64,000 nucleotides of DNA, taken from NCBI RefSeq assembly GCF_020881035.1, contig NZ_JAJITC010000007.1, positions 62,001 through 126,000 of the forward strand, given 5' to 3'. Each line of letters opens with the position of its first letter. Position 1 is the stretch's first letter. Both the position numbers and the translations under genes were made by a program. Below the pieces are notes generated by a model. The model did not search any database, was not told the DNA's origin, and saw only the letters and a list, made by a program, of their open reading frames with translations. This stretch comes from Paraburkholderia translucens. Lineage in GTDB: Bacteria; Pseudomonadota; Gammaproteobacteria; Burkholderiales; Burkholderiaceae. Below, one piece after another: positions 1-8,434 of this stretch.

Positions 1-1
1 A

Positions 2-925
2 CTGCTCGATGTCAGCGGTCCGCTCCAGGTCTTTGCGTCCGCCAATGAACTCGTCGCGCAGCGCGGGCTCGACAAACTTTACGCACCACGCGTCGTGGCG
101 GCCGAAGCGGGGCCTGTCACCTCTTCGTCGGGAGTCGCGGTGCTTGCCGGTTCGCTGCGCTCCGCGAAAGGGCCGGTCGATACGCTGATCGTTCCGGGCG
201 GCTGGGGCATTCGCGAGGCCTCGGCCGACCCGCGTCTGATCCGCTGGACACAGCGTCAGGCGCCGTGTTGCAGACGCGTCGCCTCGGTCTGCTCGGGCGC
301 GTTCCTGCTCGCCGAGGCGGGATTGCTCGACGGACGGCGCGTCGCCACGCATTGGGGGCGTTGCGAAGAACTCGCGCAGGCATATCCGCAACTGCGCGTC
401 GAAGCCGATCCGATCTTCATTCGCGACGGCGCGATCTGGACATCGGCGGGCGTCACCGCCGGCATCGACCTCGCACTTGCCATGCTCGAAGAAGATCACG
501 GACGCGCATTGGCACTCGACGTCGCGCGCGAGCTTGTCGTGTTTCTGAAGCGGCCGGGTGGTCAGTCGCAGTTCAGCGCAATGCTGTCGTTGCAAGATGC
601 CGACGACCGCTTCGGCGAATTGCATGCATGGATGTCATCGCATCTCGCATCTGATCTGTCGGTCCCCGCGCTCGCGCAACGGCTTCATATGAGCGAGCGC
701 AGCTTCATGCGTCACTACAAGGCGCAAACGGGCCGCACGCCGGCCCGCGCGGTCGAGCAGTTGCGCGTCGAAGCGGCACAGCGTTTGCTGAGCGAAACAT
801 CCTGGTCGATCAAGCGGATCGCGGCGCGATGCGGATTCGGCAGCGAGGAAACGATGCGTTGCAGCTTCGTGCGCCAACTGCGCGTGGCGCCGCAGGTGTA
901 TCGCGAGCGCTTTTCTTCGACGTAG
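2..925 (+). CDS. GlxA-family AraC-type transcriptional regulator, 5' end outside the window
   Basis: Reading frame 2 is open from the left edge, so the gene begins upstream and the Met at 95 is internal. The visible protein has an N-terminal DJ-1/PfpI-like (class I amidotransferase) sensor domain, which starts in mid-domain with LLDVSGPLQVFASANEL and includes the nucleophile-elbow region VASVCSGAFLLAEAGLLDG. A C-terminal double helix-turn-helix of AraC type follows (LAQRLHMSERSFMRHYK and IKRIAARCGFGSEETMRCSF). Proteins with this architecture activate catabolic genes, often for amino acids or quaternary amines. The ligand cannot be read from the sequence and the target genes are probably upstream of the window. 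The family assignment is secure. Confidence 0.9.
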   Translation: MLDVSGPLQVFASANELVAQRGLDKLYAPRVVAAEAGPVTSSSGVAVLAGSLRSAKGPVDTLIVPGGWGIREASADPRLIRWTQRQAPCCRRVASVCSGAFLLAEAGLLDGRRVATHWGRCEELAQAYPQLRVEADPIFIRDGAIWTSAGVTAGIDLALAMLEEDHGRALALDVARELVVFLKRPGGQSQFSAMLSLQDADDRFGELHAWMSSHLASDLSVPALAQRLHMSERSFMRHYKAQTGRTPARAVEQLRVEAAQRLLSETSWSIKRIAARCGFGSEETMRCSFVRQLRVAPQVYRERFSST

Positions 926-966
926 CGCGCGCGACTGTTGCGCCAGGCGCGCCCGCCCGGCATCAC

Positions 967-1530
967 TCAAAAGCCATGTTTGACGATGAGCGTCGCGCCC
1001 GTATCGTGTGAATGCAGAATCGCGACGCGCGCAGTACCGGAGAACACCCAGTCGTTGACCGTCAACGACAGGCGTCGCTGCGGTGACTGGCCAATCGACA
1101 GCACTGAGCCGTTCATCTGGACGAGCGACAATTGCGGTCCCGTGGACGGCCCCAGATGCAGAGGATTCGAAGCATCCCGCGCGGCGGCCTGTGCATCCGA
1201 TTCGGACACCGGTGCGAACTGCGGTCCGGCCGAGGCCAGCGACTTCGACGTGCCGGGCCGCACATCGCGCGTCACATCCACGCTATAAAAATTCTCAATT
1301 TGCGCATAGAACGGCTTGCCCTGGTCCCGCCGATACTCCATGGCATAGCGCTGCTGCTGCTCGAGATAGTGCCGCGGCTCGGGAATCGGTGGCACCACTT
1401 CGACAGGTGATGCCACGATGTTGGCGACCATCATCTTTTCGGGCGCATCGCCGAAAGGGCCGCCCGCATACGCGTAGCTGCTCATCACGACGAATAGCGC
1501 TCCGACAATCCTTTCGATTCGGCACGTCAT
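967..1530 (-). CDS. Exported protein of unknown function
   Basis: I do not recognise this protein. It is about 187 residues with an N-terminal signal-type hydrophobic stretch (IVGALFVVMSSYAYA), so it is probably periplasmic. The mature part is rich in Pro, Gln and charged residues, and the C-terminal 40 residues look like a small beta domain (LTVNDWVFSGTARV). Two in-frame ATGs lie at 1536 and 1530. The GGGAGG ribosome site is one base from the first and seven from the second, so I chose 1530. It lies 290 bp downstream of mxaL on the same strand and could be a distal member of that operon, but it does not resemble MxaD. The ORF is convincing, the function unknown. Confidence 0.7.
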   Translation of the reverse strand: MTCRIERIVGALFVVMSSYAYAGGPFGDAPEKMMVANIVASPVEVVPPIPEPRHYLEQQQRYAMEYRRDQGKPFYAQIENFYSVDVTRDVRPGTSKSLASAGPQFAPVSESDAQAAARDASNPLHLGPSTGPQLSLVQMNGSVLSIGQSPQRRLSLTVNDWVFSGTARVAILHSHDTGATLIVKHGF

Positions 1531-1819
1531 TGGCATGCCTCCCGTGAAGGAGTTGAAACGTCACATGACTCAGCGCCCGACTCGCACCGGACGCCTAGTA
1601 GCGTCGCTTGCATTCAGACATTGTAGTCAGTCATTTTCGAACTGGTAGGTCAATGTGTGAGCTATCTCGCGTGATGCGCGAGCGCGTGCATCTTCGCGGC
1701 TCAACGTTGAAGCGAGTTGATGCGGAATGGGCGGGAATGATTGCTGAATGCGCTCTCACCGATCGAATATCCGGCAAAAGCGACCGGCGCAAGCCCGGCA
1801 AGCCGGCCACTCGCGGCAA

Positions 1820-2815
1820 TCAGTCCACCTGTGTCTGCCGCCCGTTGAATGACCGCGCAACGAGAGAAACGATCGTCCGAATGCGCTTTCGGCAACCGCG
1901 CAGCCCTGCGAGAACGGCATCGGGCGTGAAGCGCGCGACGAGCAGCAGCAAGGCGAGCAGCGCCGGACACCAGCGCAGATCGGTCGGCACGGGTTCGCGG
2001 CGAGCGAAGCGCGGATCGAGCAGCGCATCGCCGAACGAAGTCGCGCTCAGCAGGCGCCGATAATCGAGGCCAGTCTGCCCCGCCACCGACGCCAGATACT
2101 CACCTCTCAGTTCCGACAATTCCTCGTGCATTGTCGCCACGACGGCGGAACCCGGCACCGGCGGCGTCTGGATCACCTCATCGGCTTGCCAGTAGCCGAT
2201 CCGGTTGCCTTCCGCGTCGCTCTTCGGAATGGCGGCTGGCTGGTCGCCGCCCACGCCGATCAGCCAGCCCCTGACCCGCGCGGCGTTGATGCCTTCCAGC
2301 AGCGCGCGCGCTGGCGACACCGGCGGCGCCTCTTGCCCATCGGTGACGAACGCGATGGCCGCGCCCCCGCCCACCTGCTGCGCAACGCGCACGGCCGAAT
2401 AGACGCCACCTTCGGCGATGCGGCTCCAGTTGGTCCAGCGCATGCGCCCGTCGATGCCGTCGAGCGACACCAGCAGCGCGTCGTAGTTGCCGCAAACCTC
2501 GACCGGCGACATCAGCAGCAACACCCGTTGCCCCGTGAACACGCTCCAGCCCACCTTCGAGCCGCACGGCAAGCGTCCGAGCGCCTCGCGCATCGCCGCC
2601 TGGGCGAATTTGAGCCGGCTGACCGGGGCGCCGCCCTGGACCACGTCCTCGACGTCCATGCTCTGCGTGATATCGAACGTCACGATGTAGTTGAACGTGT
2701 TGCGCGGCAGCGTGAGTTCCGGCATCGCGACCGCCGCGATCAGCGCGGCGAACGCGAGCGGCGTCAACCATTGACGCAAGCGGGACAAGCCGCGCGCTTG
2801 CGAGTCGCCGCTCAT
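1820..2815 (-). CDS. mxaL: MxaL-like VWA-domain membrane protein
   Basis: This is a 331-residue protein with an N-terminal membrane segment (about 18-33), a von Willebrand factor A domain whose MIDAS motif is DITQS at 48-52, and a C-terminal hydrophobic segment near residues 287-310. In methylotrophs MxaL belongs to the mxaRSACKLD group, which is needed to mature a PQQ methanol dehydrogenase, classically by metal (calcium) insertion. The start ATG overlaps the mxaK stop codon as ATGA, which indicates translational coupling. It is the last coupled gene of the operon. The gene name rests on domain type plus exact operon order, and VWA proteins of MoxR clusters in general are the alternative. 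Confidence 0.8.
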   Translation of the reverse strand: MSGDSQARGLSRLRQWLTPLAFAALIAAVAMPELTLPRNTFNYIVTFDITQSMDVEDVVQGGAPVSRLKFAQAAMREALGRLPCGSKVGWSVFTGQRVLLLMSPVEVCGNYDALLVSLDGIDGRMRWTNWSRIAEGGVYSAVRVAQQVGGGAAIAFVTDGQEAPPVSPARALLEGINAARVRGWLIGVGGDQPAAIPKSDAEGNRIGYWQADEVIQTPPVPGSAVVATMHEELSELRGEYLASVAGQTGLDYRRLLSATSFGDALLDPRFARREPVPTDLRWCPALLALLLLVARFTPDAVLAGLRGCRKRIRTIVSLVARSFNGRQTQVD

Positions 2816-3366
2816 GGCAGGTCCTGGCTCAGCGGGTCGCGCAGTTTGACATTGTGCTGCTCTTTCACATCGGGCCCGGCGAGCACGGACTGCGTTTCCG
2901 GCGCGAGCCACAGCGCGCGTTCGAGGTTGTAGCGCGCATCCCAATCGTCGGGCGCCGCGCGCAGCGCGAGGCGGTAGCGCGCCTTGGCCTCGCCGATCAT
3001 CGCGAGAGACTGGACCGCCTGCGCGGTCGCGCCGGCGCCTTCGCGCAGGTACAGGTTGCCGAGATCGAACAGCGCCGCGCGGCCGACCTCGTCGGGCGGC
3101 CCGCCCTCGGGGATCAGGCCGTTGTAGAGCCGCGCCGCCGCGTCATAGGCGCCCGCTTTCGACAGCGCTATCGCGCGGGCCAGTTGAACCTCGCGCGCCT
3201 CGCCGCCGCCATGCGCGTCGCGCGCAGCGGCGTTGGGCGCGCTCGCCGCGAGAATGGCCTGCTCGACCCGCTCCGTTTGCTGCAAACGTACGAAGCCATA
3301 CGCGGCCCAGGCAGCGCTGCAGATCGCGACCGTTCCGAACAGGGCGTGGATGAGCGCGCGCCTCAT
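2812..3366 (-). CDS. mxaK: MxaK-like TPR protein
   Basis: This 184-residue protein has an N-terminal signal anchor (ALIHALFGTVAICSAAWAAYGF) followed by TPR-like helices (YDAAARLYNGLI, AALFDLGNLYLREG, EAKARYRLALRAAPDDWDARYNLERAL). It would face the periplasm beside the VWA proteins and act as a scaffold. Its start overlaps the mxaC stop and its stop overlaps the mxaL start by 4 bp each, so the three are coupled. The order VWA-TPR-VWA after a MoxR ATPase, a DUF58 protein and MxaA is the mxaCKL arrangement of methylotrophs. The sequence itself is weakly diagnostic and position carries most of the assignment. Confidence 0.75.
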   Translation of the reverse strand: MRRALIHALFGTVAICSAAWAAYGFVRLQQTERVEQAILAASAPNAAARDAHGGGEAREVQLARAIALSKAGAYDAAARLYNGLIPEGGPPDEVGRAALFDLGNLYLREGAGATAQAVQSLAMIGEAKARYRLALRAAPDDWDARYNLERALWLAPETQSVLAGPDVKEQHNVKLRDPLSQDLP

Positions 3367-4349
3367 GCCCAACTCCTGACCTGCAACAGGTACAGCAGCA
3401 CGAGCAGCGCCGCACAGAACAACGCGAGCGCGAAGCAGTACCGGCTCAGGTCCTGGCGAGGCAGATGCTCGATGAAGGTCGTCGATGCATTCTGCTGCCG
3501 GTTGATTTCGGCGATCGCGGCCATCATTGCCTTCGGGTCTTCGGCCTGAAACAACCGGTAAGGCGTCTCGAGCGACAGAAAGAAACGATGCAGTTGCGCC
3601 TCGGCCGAGGATTCGCTGGCGGGCAGCGTCGCGTTCAGATCGGGGCTGTACACGCTGCTGCGCAAGTAGATGAAGTAGAGCGCGATCTGGTTGCGCTGCA
3701 GTCCCGTCTGGATGCGCTGTCGCATCGTTTCGTCGAGCAGCGCGCCGCCATCCGAGACCAGCACGATCGCGCGCCGCCCCGACGACAGGCTTCCGTCGAA
3801 CTGCGCGATCGCCGCGAGCATGCCGCGATCGAGCTCGGTGTCCGGCATGCCGCGGCCGATGGCCGTGGCCGCAACTCCGGCCTCGATGACGCGATGGTTG
3901 TAGGTGAACGGCATCGCCAGCACGGGGTTGGTGCCGAACATCATGAACGCGAGCCGGTCGTTGGGCCGCTGCTCGACGAAGCGCGTCAACGCGGCGCGCG
4001 CCACCTGGTTCTTGGAGTCGCCGCGCGGCGTCTCGACGCCCTTGCTGCCCATCGGCTCGTCCATGCTCGCGCTGCGGTCCATCAGGATCAGGATCTGCGC
4101 GCCGCTGCCCGTGCGCAGCACCTGCAACTGCGAGCGCCCCGGCCCCGCCAGCCCGACGACGATCGCCGCGATCGCCAGCGCCGCGCCGCCGCGTGTGAGC
4201 CAGCCGATCACGCGCCCCAGCTCGTCGGCGGGCAGCCACGCGACGCTCGAAAACACCAGCGTATCGCTGCGTCGCCGCAGCAGCGGCAGCGCGGCGAGCG
4301 GCAGCAGCACCAGCATCCACGGAAAGTCGAAATCGAGGTTCATGGTCAT
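3363..4349 (-). CDS. mxaC: MxaC-like VWA-domain membrane protein
   Basis: This 328-residue protein has two N-terminal membrane helices (about 10-24 and 54-68), a VWA domain with MIDAS motif DRSAS at 91-95, and a C-terminal membrane helix (about 305-322). This BatA/BatB-like topology puts the VWA domain in the periplasm. In methanol-oxidising bacteria MxaC works with MxaR, S, A, K and L in assembling active methanol dehydrogenase. The ATG at 4349 overlaps the mxaA stop as ATGA, while a second Met two codons later (4343) is possible. The domain call is certain and the specific name comes from operon order. Confidence 0.82.
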   Translation of the reverse strand: MTMNLDFDFPWMLVLLPLAALPLLRRRSDTLVFSSVAWLPADELGRVIGWLTRGGAALAIAAIVVGLAGPGRSQLQVLRTGSGAQILILMDRSASMDEPMGSKGVETPRGDSKNQVARAALTRFVEQRPNDRLAFMMFGTNPVLAMPFTYNHRVIEAGVAATAIGRGMPDTELDRGMLAAIAQFDGSLSSGRRAIVLVSDGGALLDETMRQRIQTGLQRNQIALYFIYLRSSVYSPDLNATLPASESSAEAQLHRFFLSLETPYRLFQAEDPKAMMAAIAEINRQQNASTTFIEHLPRQDLSRYCFALALFCAALLVLLYLLQVRSWA

Positions 4350-5317
4350 CGCTGATGGCGCCTCTCGGCTCGATACAGCGCGCGGCACAGCGCGTGCAGC
4401 GGAAACTCGCCGGAGGTCTCATCGGCGCTTTTGTCACCATTCGCGGCCGGATTCGGCGCGGGCCTGAAAAACCGCTCGGACGACACCTCATAGAAACGTT
4501 CGAGCTGCGCGCGCAGCGGTTGAAGATAGGGCGCGCGCGCCAGCAACGCCGGGAGCGAAGTCGCATGCACGACCTGCCCGGCAGTTTCGTTGAGCGCGCG
4601 ATGCAGGCAGACCCACGCCTCGCTCGACGAAGCGGCTGGCGACTCCGGCAGCCGTTGCATCTGCCGCCATGCACGCGCGAACGGCAGCCGCGCCGACTCG
4701 CGCCGGTTGCGCGCCCACCACCAGCTCGTCCACGCGATGAGGGTTGCGAGCAGCAGGCCGAGCGCCCATGCGATCTGCTGACGCAAGCCCGCCGTGCCGG
4801 ACACCGGCACCTGACGATCGGGCCGCAGCGGCTGCAGATCCCCCGTGGCGAACGCGCTCTGCGGCGTCAACGGTCCGATGCTCGCTGGCCATTCGGCGAC
4901 CTGCAACTGCGTGCCCGCCGCCGAGGTCAACGTCAACGCGGGCAACGTGATCTGCGTGAGCGTCTGCGGCGCGTTGACGACCTGATAGGCGATCACCATC
5001 CACTTGCGGCCGTTGGCATCGGTTTCGAGCGTCACGGGCCGGCGTTCGAGCCACACGCCCGTGCGTCCGACCGAAGGCGGCGTCACCGCGCCGACGTCCC
5101 GGCCGTTGGCCTCCAGCAGTACGCGTTGCGTCAGCACGTCACCGAGCACATAGCCGAACGCGCGCGGCTCCTGAACGAGCGCGCTCACCACAGCGGCGCT
5201 GGCCGTCGCGCATGCGGCGCCGTATAGCGCCGCCGCGAGCAGCGCGCGATGCGTCGCCCGGCGCAGCGGCGCCCGGCAAACGTGCGCCCTCCGCGCGATG
5301 CCGCCGCGCGCGCTCAT
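4346..5317 (-). CDS. mxaA: MxaA-like methanol dehydrogenase maturation protein
   Basis: This 323-residue protein has an N-terminal signal region, a beta-rich periplasmic domain with the family-like opening ALVQEPRAFGYVLGDVLTQ, one membrane helix (IAWALGLLLATLIAW, about 185-200) and a cytoplasmic helical tail. MxaA is the most specific marker of the mxaRSACKL set and is required for calcium insertion into MxaF-type methanol dehydrogenase. No mxaF is visible here, so its client may be the XoxF enzyme encoded about 32 kb away or an enzyme elsewhere. The start is coupled to mxaS (ATGA overlap at 5314-5317) and the stop to mxaC. Confidence 0.82.
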   Translation of the reverse strand: MSARGGIARRAHVCRAPLRRATHRALLAAALYGAACATASAAVVSALVQEPRAFGYVLGDVLTQRVLLEANGRDVGAVTPPSVGRTGVWLERRPVTLETDANGRKWMVIAYQVVNAPQTLTQITLPALTLTSAAGTQLQVAEWPASIGPLTPQSAFATGDLQPLRPDRQVPVSGTAGLRQQIAWALGLLLATLIAWTSWWWARNRRESARLPFARAWRQMQRLPESPAASSSEAWVCLHRALNETAGQVVHATSLPALLARAPYLQPLRAQLERFYEVSSERFFRPAPNPAANGDKSADETSGEFPLHALCRALYRAERRHQR

Positions 5318-6237
5318 GCCGTCATCTCCAGAAAGTAGCGCGACAGCGCTTGCGGATCGAACCCGCCTTCGAGATAGAACGGCCGGATGCCGCGCGCGCC
5401 GAACAGCGCGGCGAGTTCGTCGCGACGGCGCGCGACGCCTGCGCGCCAGCGCTCGCGCGTGCCGCGGGAAAGCCACACCCGGCGCTCCTCGCCGGACTCC
5501 GCATCGTTGACGGCCAGCAGCGACGCGTGGCGCGGCGGCGTGATCTCGGCCTCGTCCCACACGACCATCGGCACCACGCACGCATGCACCAGCATGTCGA
5601 GTACCGGTGGCAGTTGCGCAAGCGGCCAGTGGAAATCGGACACGAGGAACACGAGCGCGCGGCGTCCGGCGACCCGAACCGCGCAGCGCCGCAATCCTTC
5701 GACACCAGCGCCGTCGGCCTGACTCCCGGCCGCACGAACGGCCCCGGCGTCGGCCCCGGGTGCGGCCCGGCGTTCGGCCTCATCACTCGCGCATTCACGC
5801 AGCATGCTCGCGAGCAGCGTGCCGGTACCCCGTCCCGTGCGCGCCGGCATGAACAGATCGTCGCGTTCGCCGCGATCGAAGGCCAGCATGCCGAGCCGAT
5901 CGCCGACCCGGAACGCGCTGCGGCCCAGCGCTTCGACGAAATCGGCGGCGACCTGCAGCTTCGTTTGCTGCGTGCCGAACTGCATCGACGCCGACACGTC
6001 GACGATCGCCAGCACCGGCACCGCGACGCGCTGCAAATGCACCCGTACGAGCCACTCGCCGCGCGCCGCGCGCAAGCTCGCACGCAGATCGAGCCGGCGC
6101 GGGTCCGGATAGTCGAACAGGCGGCCGTGCATGGCGAACTGCTGACCGGACCCGAAGCTCGAGCCGGGATGGGAACCGGGCCGCGCGCCGGCCGCGCGCA
6201 TCGGCAGACGGTAGTGGAATTCCGCGGGGCCGTTCAT
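5314..6237 (-). CDS. mxaS: MxaS-like DUF58 protein
   Basis: This 307-residue soluble protein has the DUF58 fold, a VWA-like domain with a MIDAS-type motif DVSAS at 80-84 and the RRLDLRASLRAARGEW segment upstream of it. DUF58 proteins partner with MoxR ATPases, and in mxa clusters this slot is MxaS. The region around residues 155-180 is an Ala/Gly-rich low-complexity insert (AAPGADAGAVRAAG) that looks lineage-specific. It follows the MoxR gene after 17 bp and overlaps mxaA by 4 bp. Confidence 0.82.
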   Translation of the reverse strand: MNGPAEFHYRLPMRAAGARPGSHPGSSFGSGQQFAMHGRLFDYPDPRRLDLRASLRAARGEWLVRVHLQRVAVPVLAIVDVSASMQFGTQQTKLQVAADFVEALGRSAFRVGDRLGMLAFDRGERDDLFMPARTGRGTGTLLASMLRECASDEAERRAAPGADAGAVRAAGSQADGAGVEGLRRCAVRVAGRRALVFLVSDFHWPLAQLPPVLDMLVHACVVPMVVWDEAEITPPRHASLLAVNDAESGEERRVWLSRGTRERWRAGVARRRDELAALFGARGIRPFYLEGGFDPQALSRYFLEMTA

Positions 6238-6254
6238 CGTGGTGCGCGCCGCGT

Positions 6255-7277
6255 TCAGCGAGGCACGGCGACGTTCGCGACGATCCGCGCGATCAGCGCT
6301 TCGGCCAGTTCCTGGCGGCGCAGCTCATAGATCGGCGTGAAGAACACGCGATGACCCAGCGCCGGCAGCAGCACTTCGTGAATGTCCTCCGGTATCAGAT
6401 GCGTGCGTCCCGCGAGCCACGCGACCACGCGCGCGGCCCGCAGCAGCGCGCTCATGCCACGCGGACTCGCGCCCGCGAGAATCAGCTGCCGCATGTCGAC
6501 GCCGTCGAGCGCGATACCGAACTGCAGCGGCGTTTCCGTCGCGTGCCAGATGTCGAGCACGTAGCGCTCGATCGTCCCGCTCGCCTGCACGCCCTGCTGG
6601 ATCGCCGCGCCGATCCGGTTCAACTGTTCCCACGGCACGATCGACGGCGTCAGCCGCGCGAGCAGACTGTCGACGTCATGGAACATCGTGTCGAACACGA
6701 GGCTGCGCCGCGCGCCGGCGTCGGCGGGCGTCGGCATGTTCAGTTCGAACAGGAAGCGGTCGCGCGCCGCCGACGCAAGCTCGAAGGTCTCTTCCTTCTC
6801 GACCTTGTTGCGGTCGGCGAACACGGTCATGTGCGGAAAGCGGTGCTCGCGGCCGAACGCCCAGACGGAACGCTCGGCCATCGCGCGCAGCAGCAGCGAT
6901 TGCACCTGCGGACGCGCGCGATTGATCTCGTTGAAGAAGAAGGTCGTCAGTTGCTCGCCGTGCCGCAGCAGCGGTCCCGGCTCGATGCGCGGCTTGCCGT
7001 CGGCATCGACGTAGGTGTGATAGATGAGATCGCCCGGCATCAGATCGATCGTGCCCTCGACGCGCTCGAAAGCGCCGCCGACCACGCGCGCGAACGCACG
7101 CAACACGGTCGTCTTGCCGACGCCGACGCCGCCTTCGAGCAGTACATGGCCACGGGCGAACAACGCGATGTTGATGAGCCTGAGCGTTTGCTGCTCGCCC
7201 ACGACGACTCTCGCGACTTCGTCTTCGATCTGCTGCGCGTGAGAGCGCCAGTCCTGAAGCTGTTCGCCAGAAATCAT
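6255..7277 (-). CDS. mxaR: MoxR-family AAA+ ATPase (MxaR)
   Basis: This 340-residue AAA+ protein has Walker A GGVGVGKTT at 49-57 and a Walker B-like FFFNEINR at 113-120. The Asp-Glu of typical Walker B motifs is Asn-Glu here, as in many MoxR proteins. MoxR ATPases act with VWA-domain partners as chaperones for metal-cofactor insertion, and this is the first gene of the mxaRSACKL-like operon. About 240 bp separate it from the next gene upstream, which is the likely promoter region. In organisms with a calcium-type methanol dehydrogenase this gene follows mxaFJGI, but that upstream part is missing here. Confidence 0.88.
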   Translation of the reverse strand: MISGEQLQDWRSHAQQIEDEVARVVVGEQQTLRLINIALFARGHVLLEGGVGVGKTTVLRAFARVVGGAFERVEGTIDLMPGDLIYHTYVDADGKPRIEPGPLLRHGEQLTTFFFNEINRARPQVQSLLLRAMAERSVWAFGREHRFPHMTVFADRNKVEKEETFELASAARDRFLFELNMPTPADAGARRSLVFDTMFHDVDSLLARLTPSIVPWEQLNRIGAAIQQGVQASGTIERYVLDIWHATETPLQFGIALDGVDMRQLILAGASPRGMSALLRAARVVAWLAGRTHLIPEDIHEVLLPALGHRVFFTPIYELRRQELAEALIARIVANVAVPR

Positions 7278-7520
7278 CGGTGCAATCCCCTTTTCGTGGT
7301 GGCCGGCGTGCTATTGCGCGACGCTCGAATGTCGACGCGCTTCGAGACTCGCCAGCCTTCCGTTCAAGCACGGTTTATGCCGATCGTGCTCACGGGACGG
7401 ACGAGTTAAATCGAATGCGAAAAGTTGTCAGCCTGTCACGATCGCCGGGTACACACTGTGCCATCGGCAGTGTCGGCCGCCTGCGCACCGAGGCCTGTCC
7501 GCCACATCCGGCCGGGTTCG

Positions 7521-8318
7521 TCAGGACACGGCGCGCTTCGTTTCGATCGTAGCGACGAATCGCGCGATGAGCCGCGCCACCTCGGCCGGCGCCTCCAGCG
7601 GCGACAAGTGTCCCGTTGCGGGCAGGACGTGCATCGCCGCATGCGGGATGCGCGGCAACAGCTCTGCCTGCAGTGTTGCGACGCGATCCACCTGGTCGAG
7701 CTCGCCGGAGATGACGATGGTCGGCGCGTCGACCGACGCCGCCGCCGCTGTAATGTCTTCGCGCATGGCCACGTCAGGCCAGCCCGCCTTGGCCTGCGGC
7801 GCGCCCCGCAGACTGTCTTCGATGACCTGCTCGCGGCGAGCGGCGTCGAGCGGTCTCGCGGTCAATACGTGATCGATGACGAATTCCACCGATTCGCGCG
7901 TTTGATAGGCGCCGGTCAACGTCGCACGTTCGGCGTCGGAAAGGAGCATCGGCGACGGCGGCGACGGCGCGACGAGCACAAGACCTTCGAGGCCGTCCGG
8001 CCGGCGCGATGCGATTAGTTGAGCGACCTTCCCGCCCATCGAATGACCGATCAGAACGTAGCGCCGCAGCCCCAGTGCTTCGATAACGCCTTCGGCGTCG
8101 GCCGCGAGATCGGCAATGCGGTAGCCGTCGGCGGGCGCCTCGGAGTCGCCCCAGCCGCGGTGATCGGTGGCGACGATCCGATACCGGTCGGCCAGTTGGT
8201 CGGCTACCGCGTCCCACGTGCGCGCCGAGCCGCCGTAGTAGTGGAGGAACACCAGCGTCAACTCGCCATTGCCCCGCTGCGTGACGTGAATCCGCGTGCC
8301 GTTCGACTCGATTACCAT
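7521..8318 (-). CDS. Alpha/beta-fold hydrolase
   Basis: This 265-residue alpha/beta hydrolase has an oxyanion region FLHYYGGS, a nucleophile elbow GHSMGG and a late catalytic His in PATGHLSPLEAP. The start at 8318 was chosen because AAGGAG lies eight bases upstream, which rules out the longer frame starting at 8354. It is divergently transcribed from a LysR gene, with a 19-bp perfect palindrome between the two, so the LysR protein probably controls it. The family includes haloperoxidase-like esterases and lactonases, and the substrate is not predictable. Confidence 0.85.
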   Translation of the reverse strand: MVIESNGTRIHVTQRGNGELTLVFLHYYGGSARTWDAVADQLADRYRIVATDHRGWGDSEAPADGYRIADLAADAEGVIEALGLRRYVLIGHSMGGKVAQLIASRRPDGLEGLVLVAPSPPSPMLLSDAERATLTGAYQTRESVEFVIDHVLTARPLDAARREQVIEDSLRGAPQAKAGWPDVAMREDITAAAASVDAPTIVISGELDQVDRVATLQAELLPRIPHAAMHVLPATGHLSPLEAPAEVARLIARFVATIETKRAVS

Positions 8319-8402
8319 TTTTGCGCTCCTTGTCCGTTGGCTGATTACCCGCATAGTAGATTCGATTCCCCAGCTTGATAATTGCCGGACCAGTTTGTTC
8401 AG

Positions 8403-8421
8403 TCGATAATCTGATTATCGA
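8403..8421. promoter_or_regulatory. Perfect 19-bp palindrome, probable LysR operator
   Basis: The sequence TCGATAATCTGATTATCGA is a perfect inverted repeat of nine bases around one central base. It lies in the divergent promoter region between the alpha/beta hydrolase (minus) and the LysR gene (plus), ending 13 bp before the LysR start codon. LysR proteins bind dyads of this kind in such intergenic regions. Placement so close to the LysR start fits autorepression. The binding itself is inferred. Confidence 0.65.
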
Positions 8422-8434
8422 ATCGGAGGGCAAC

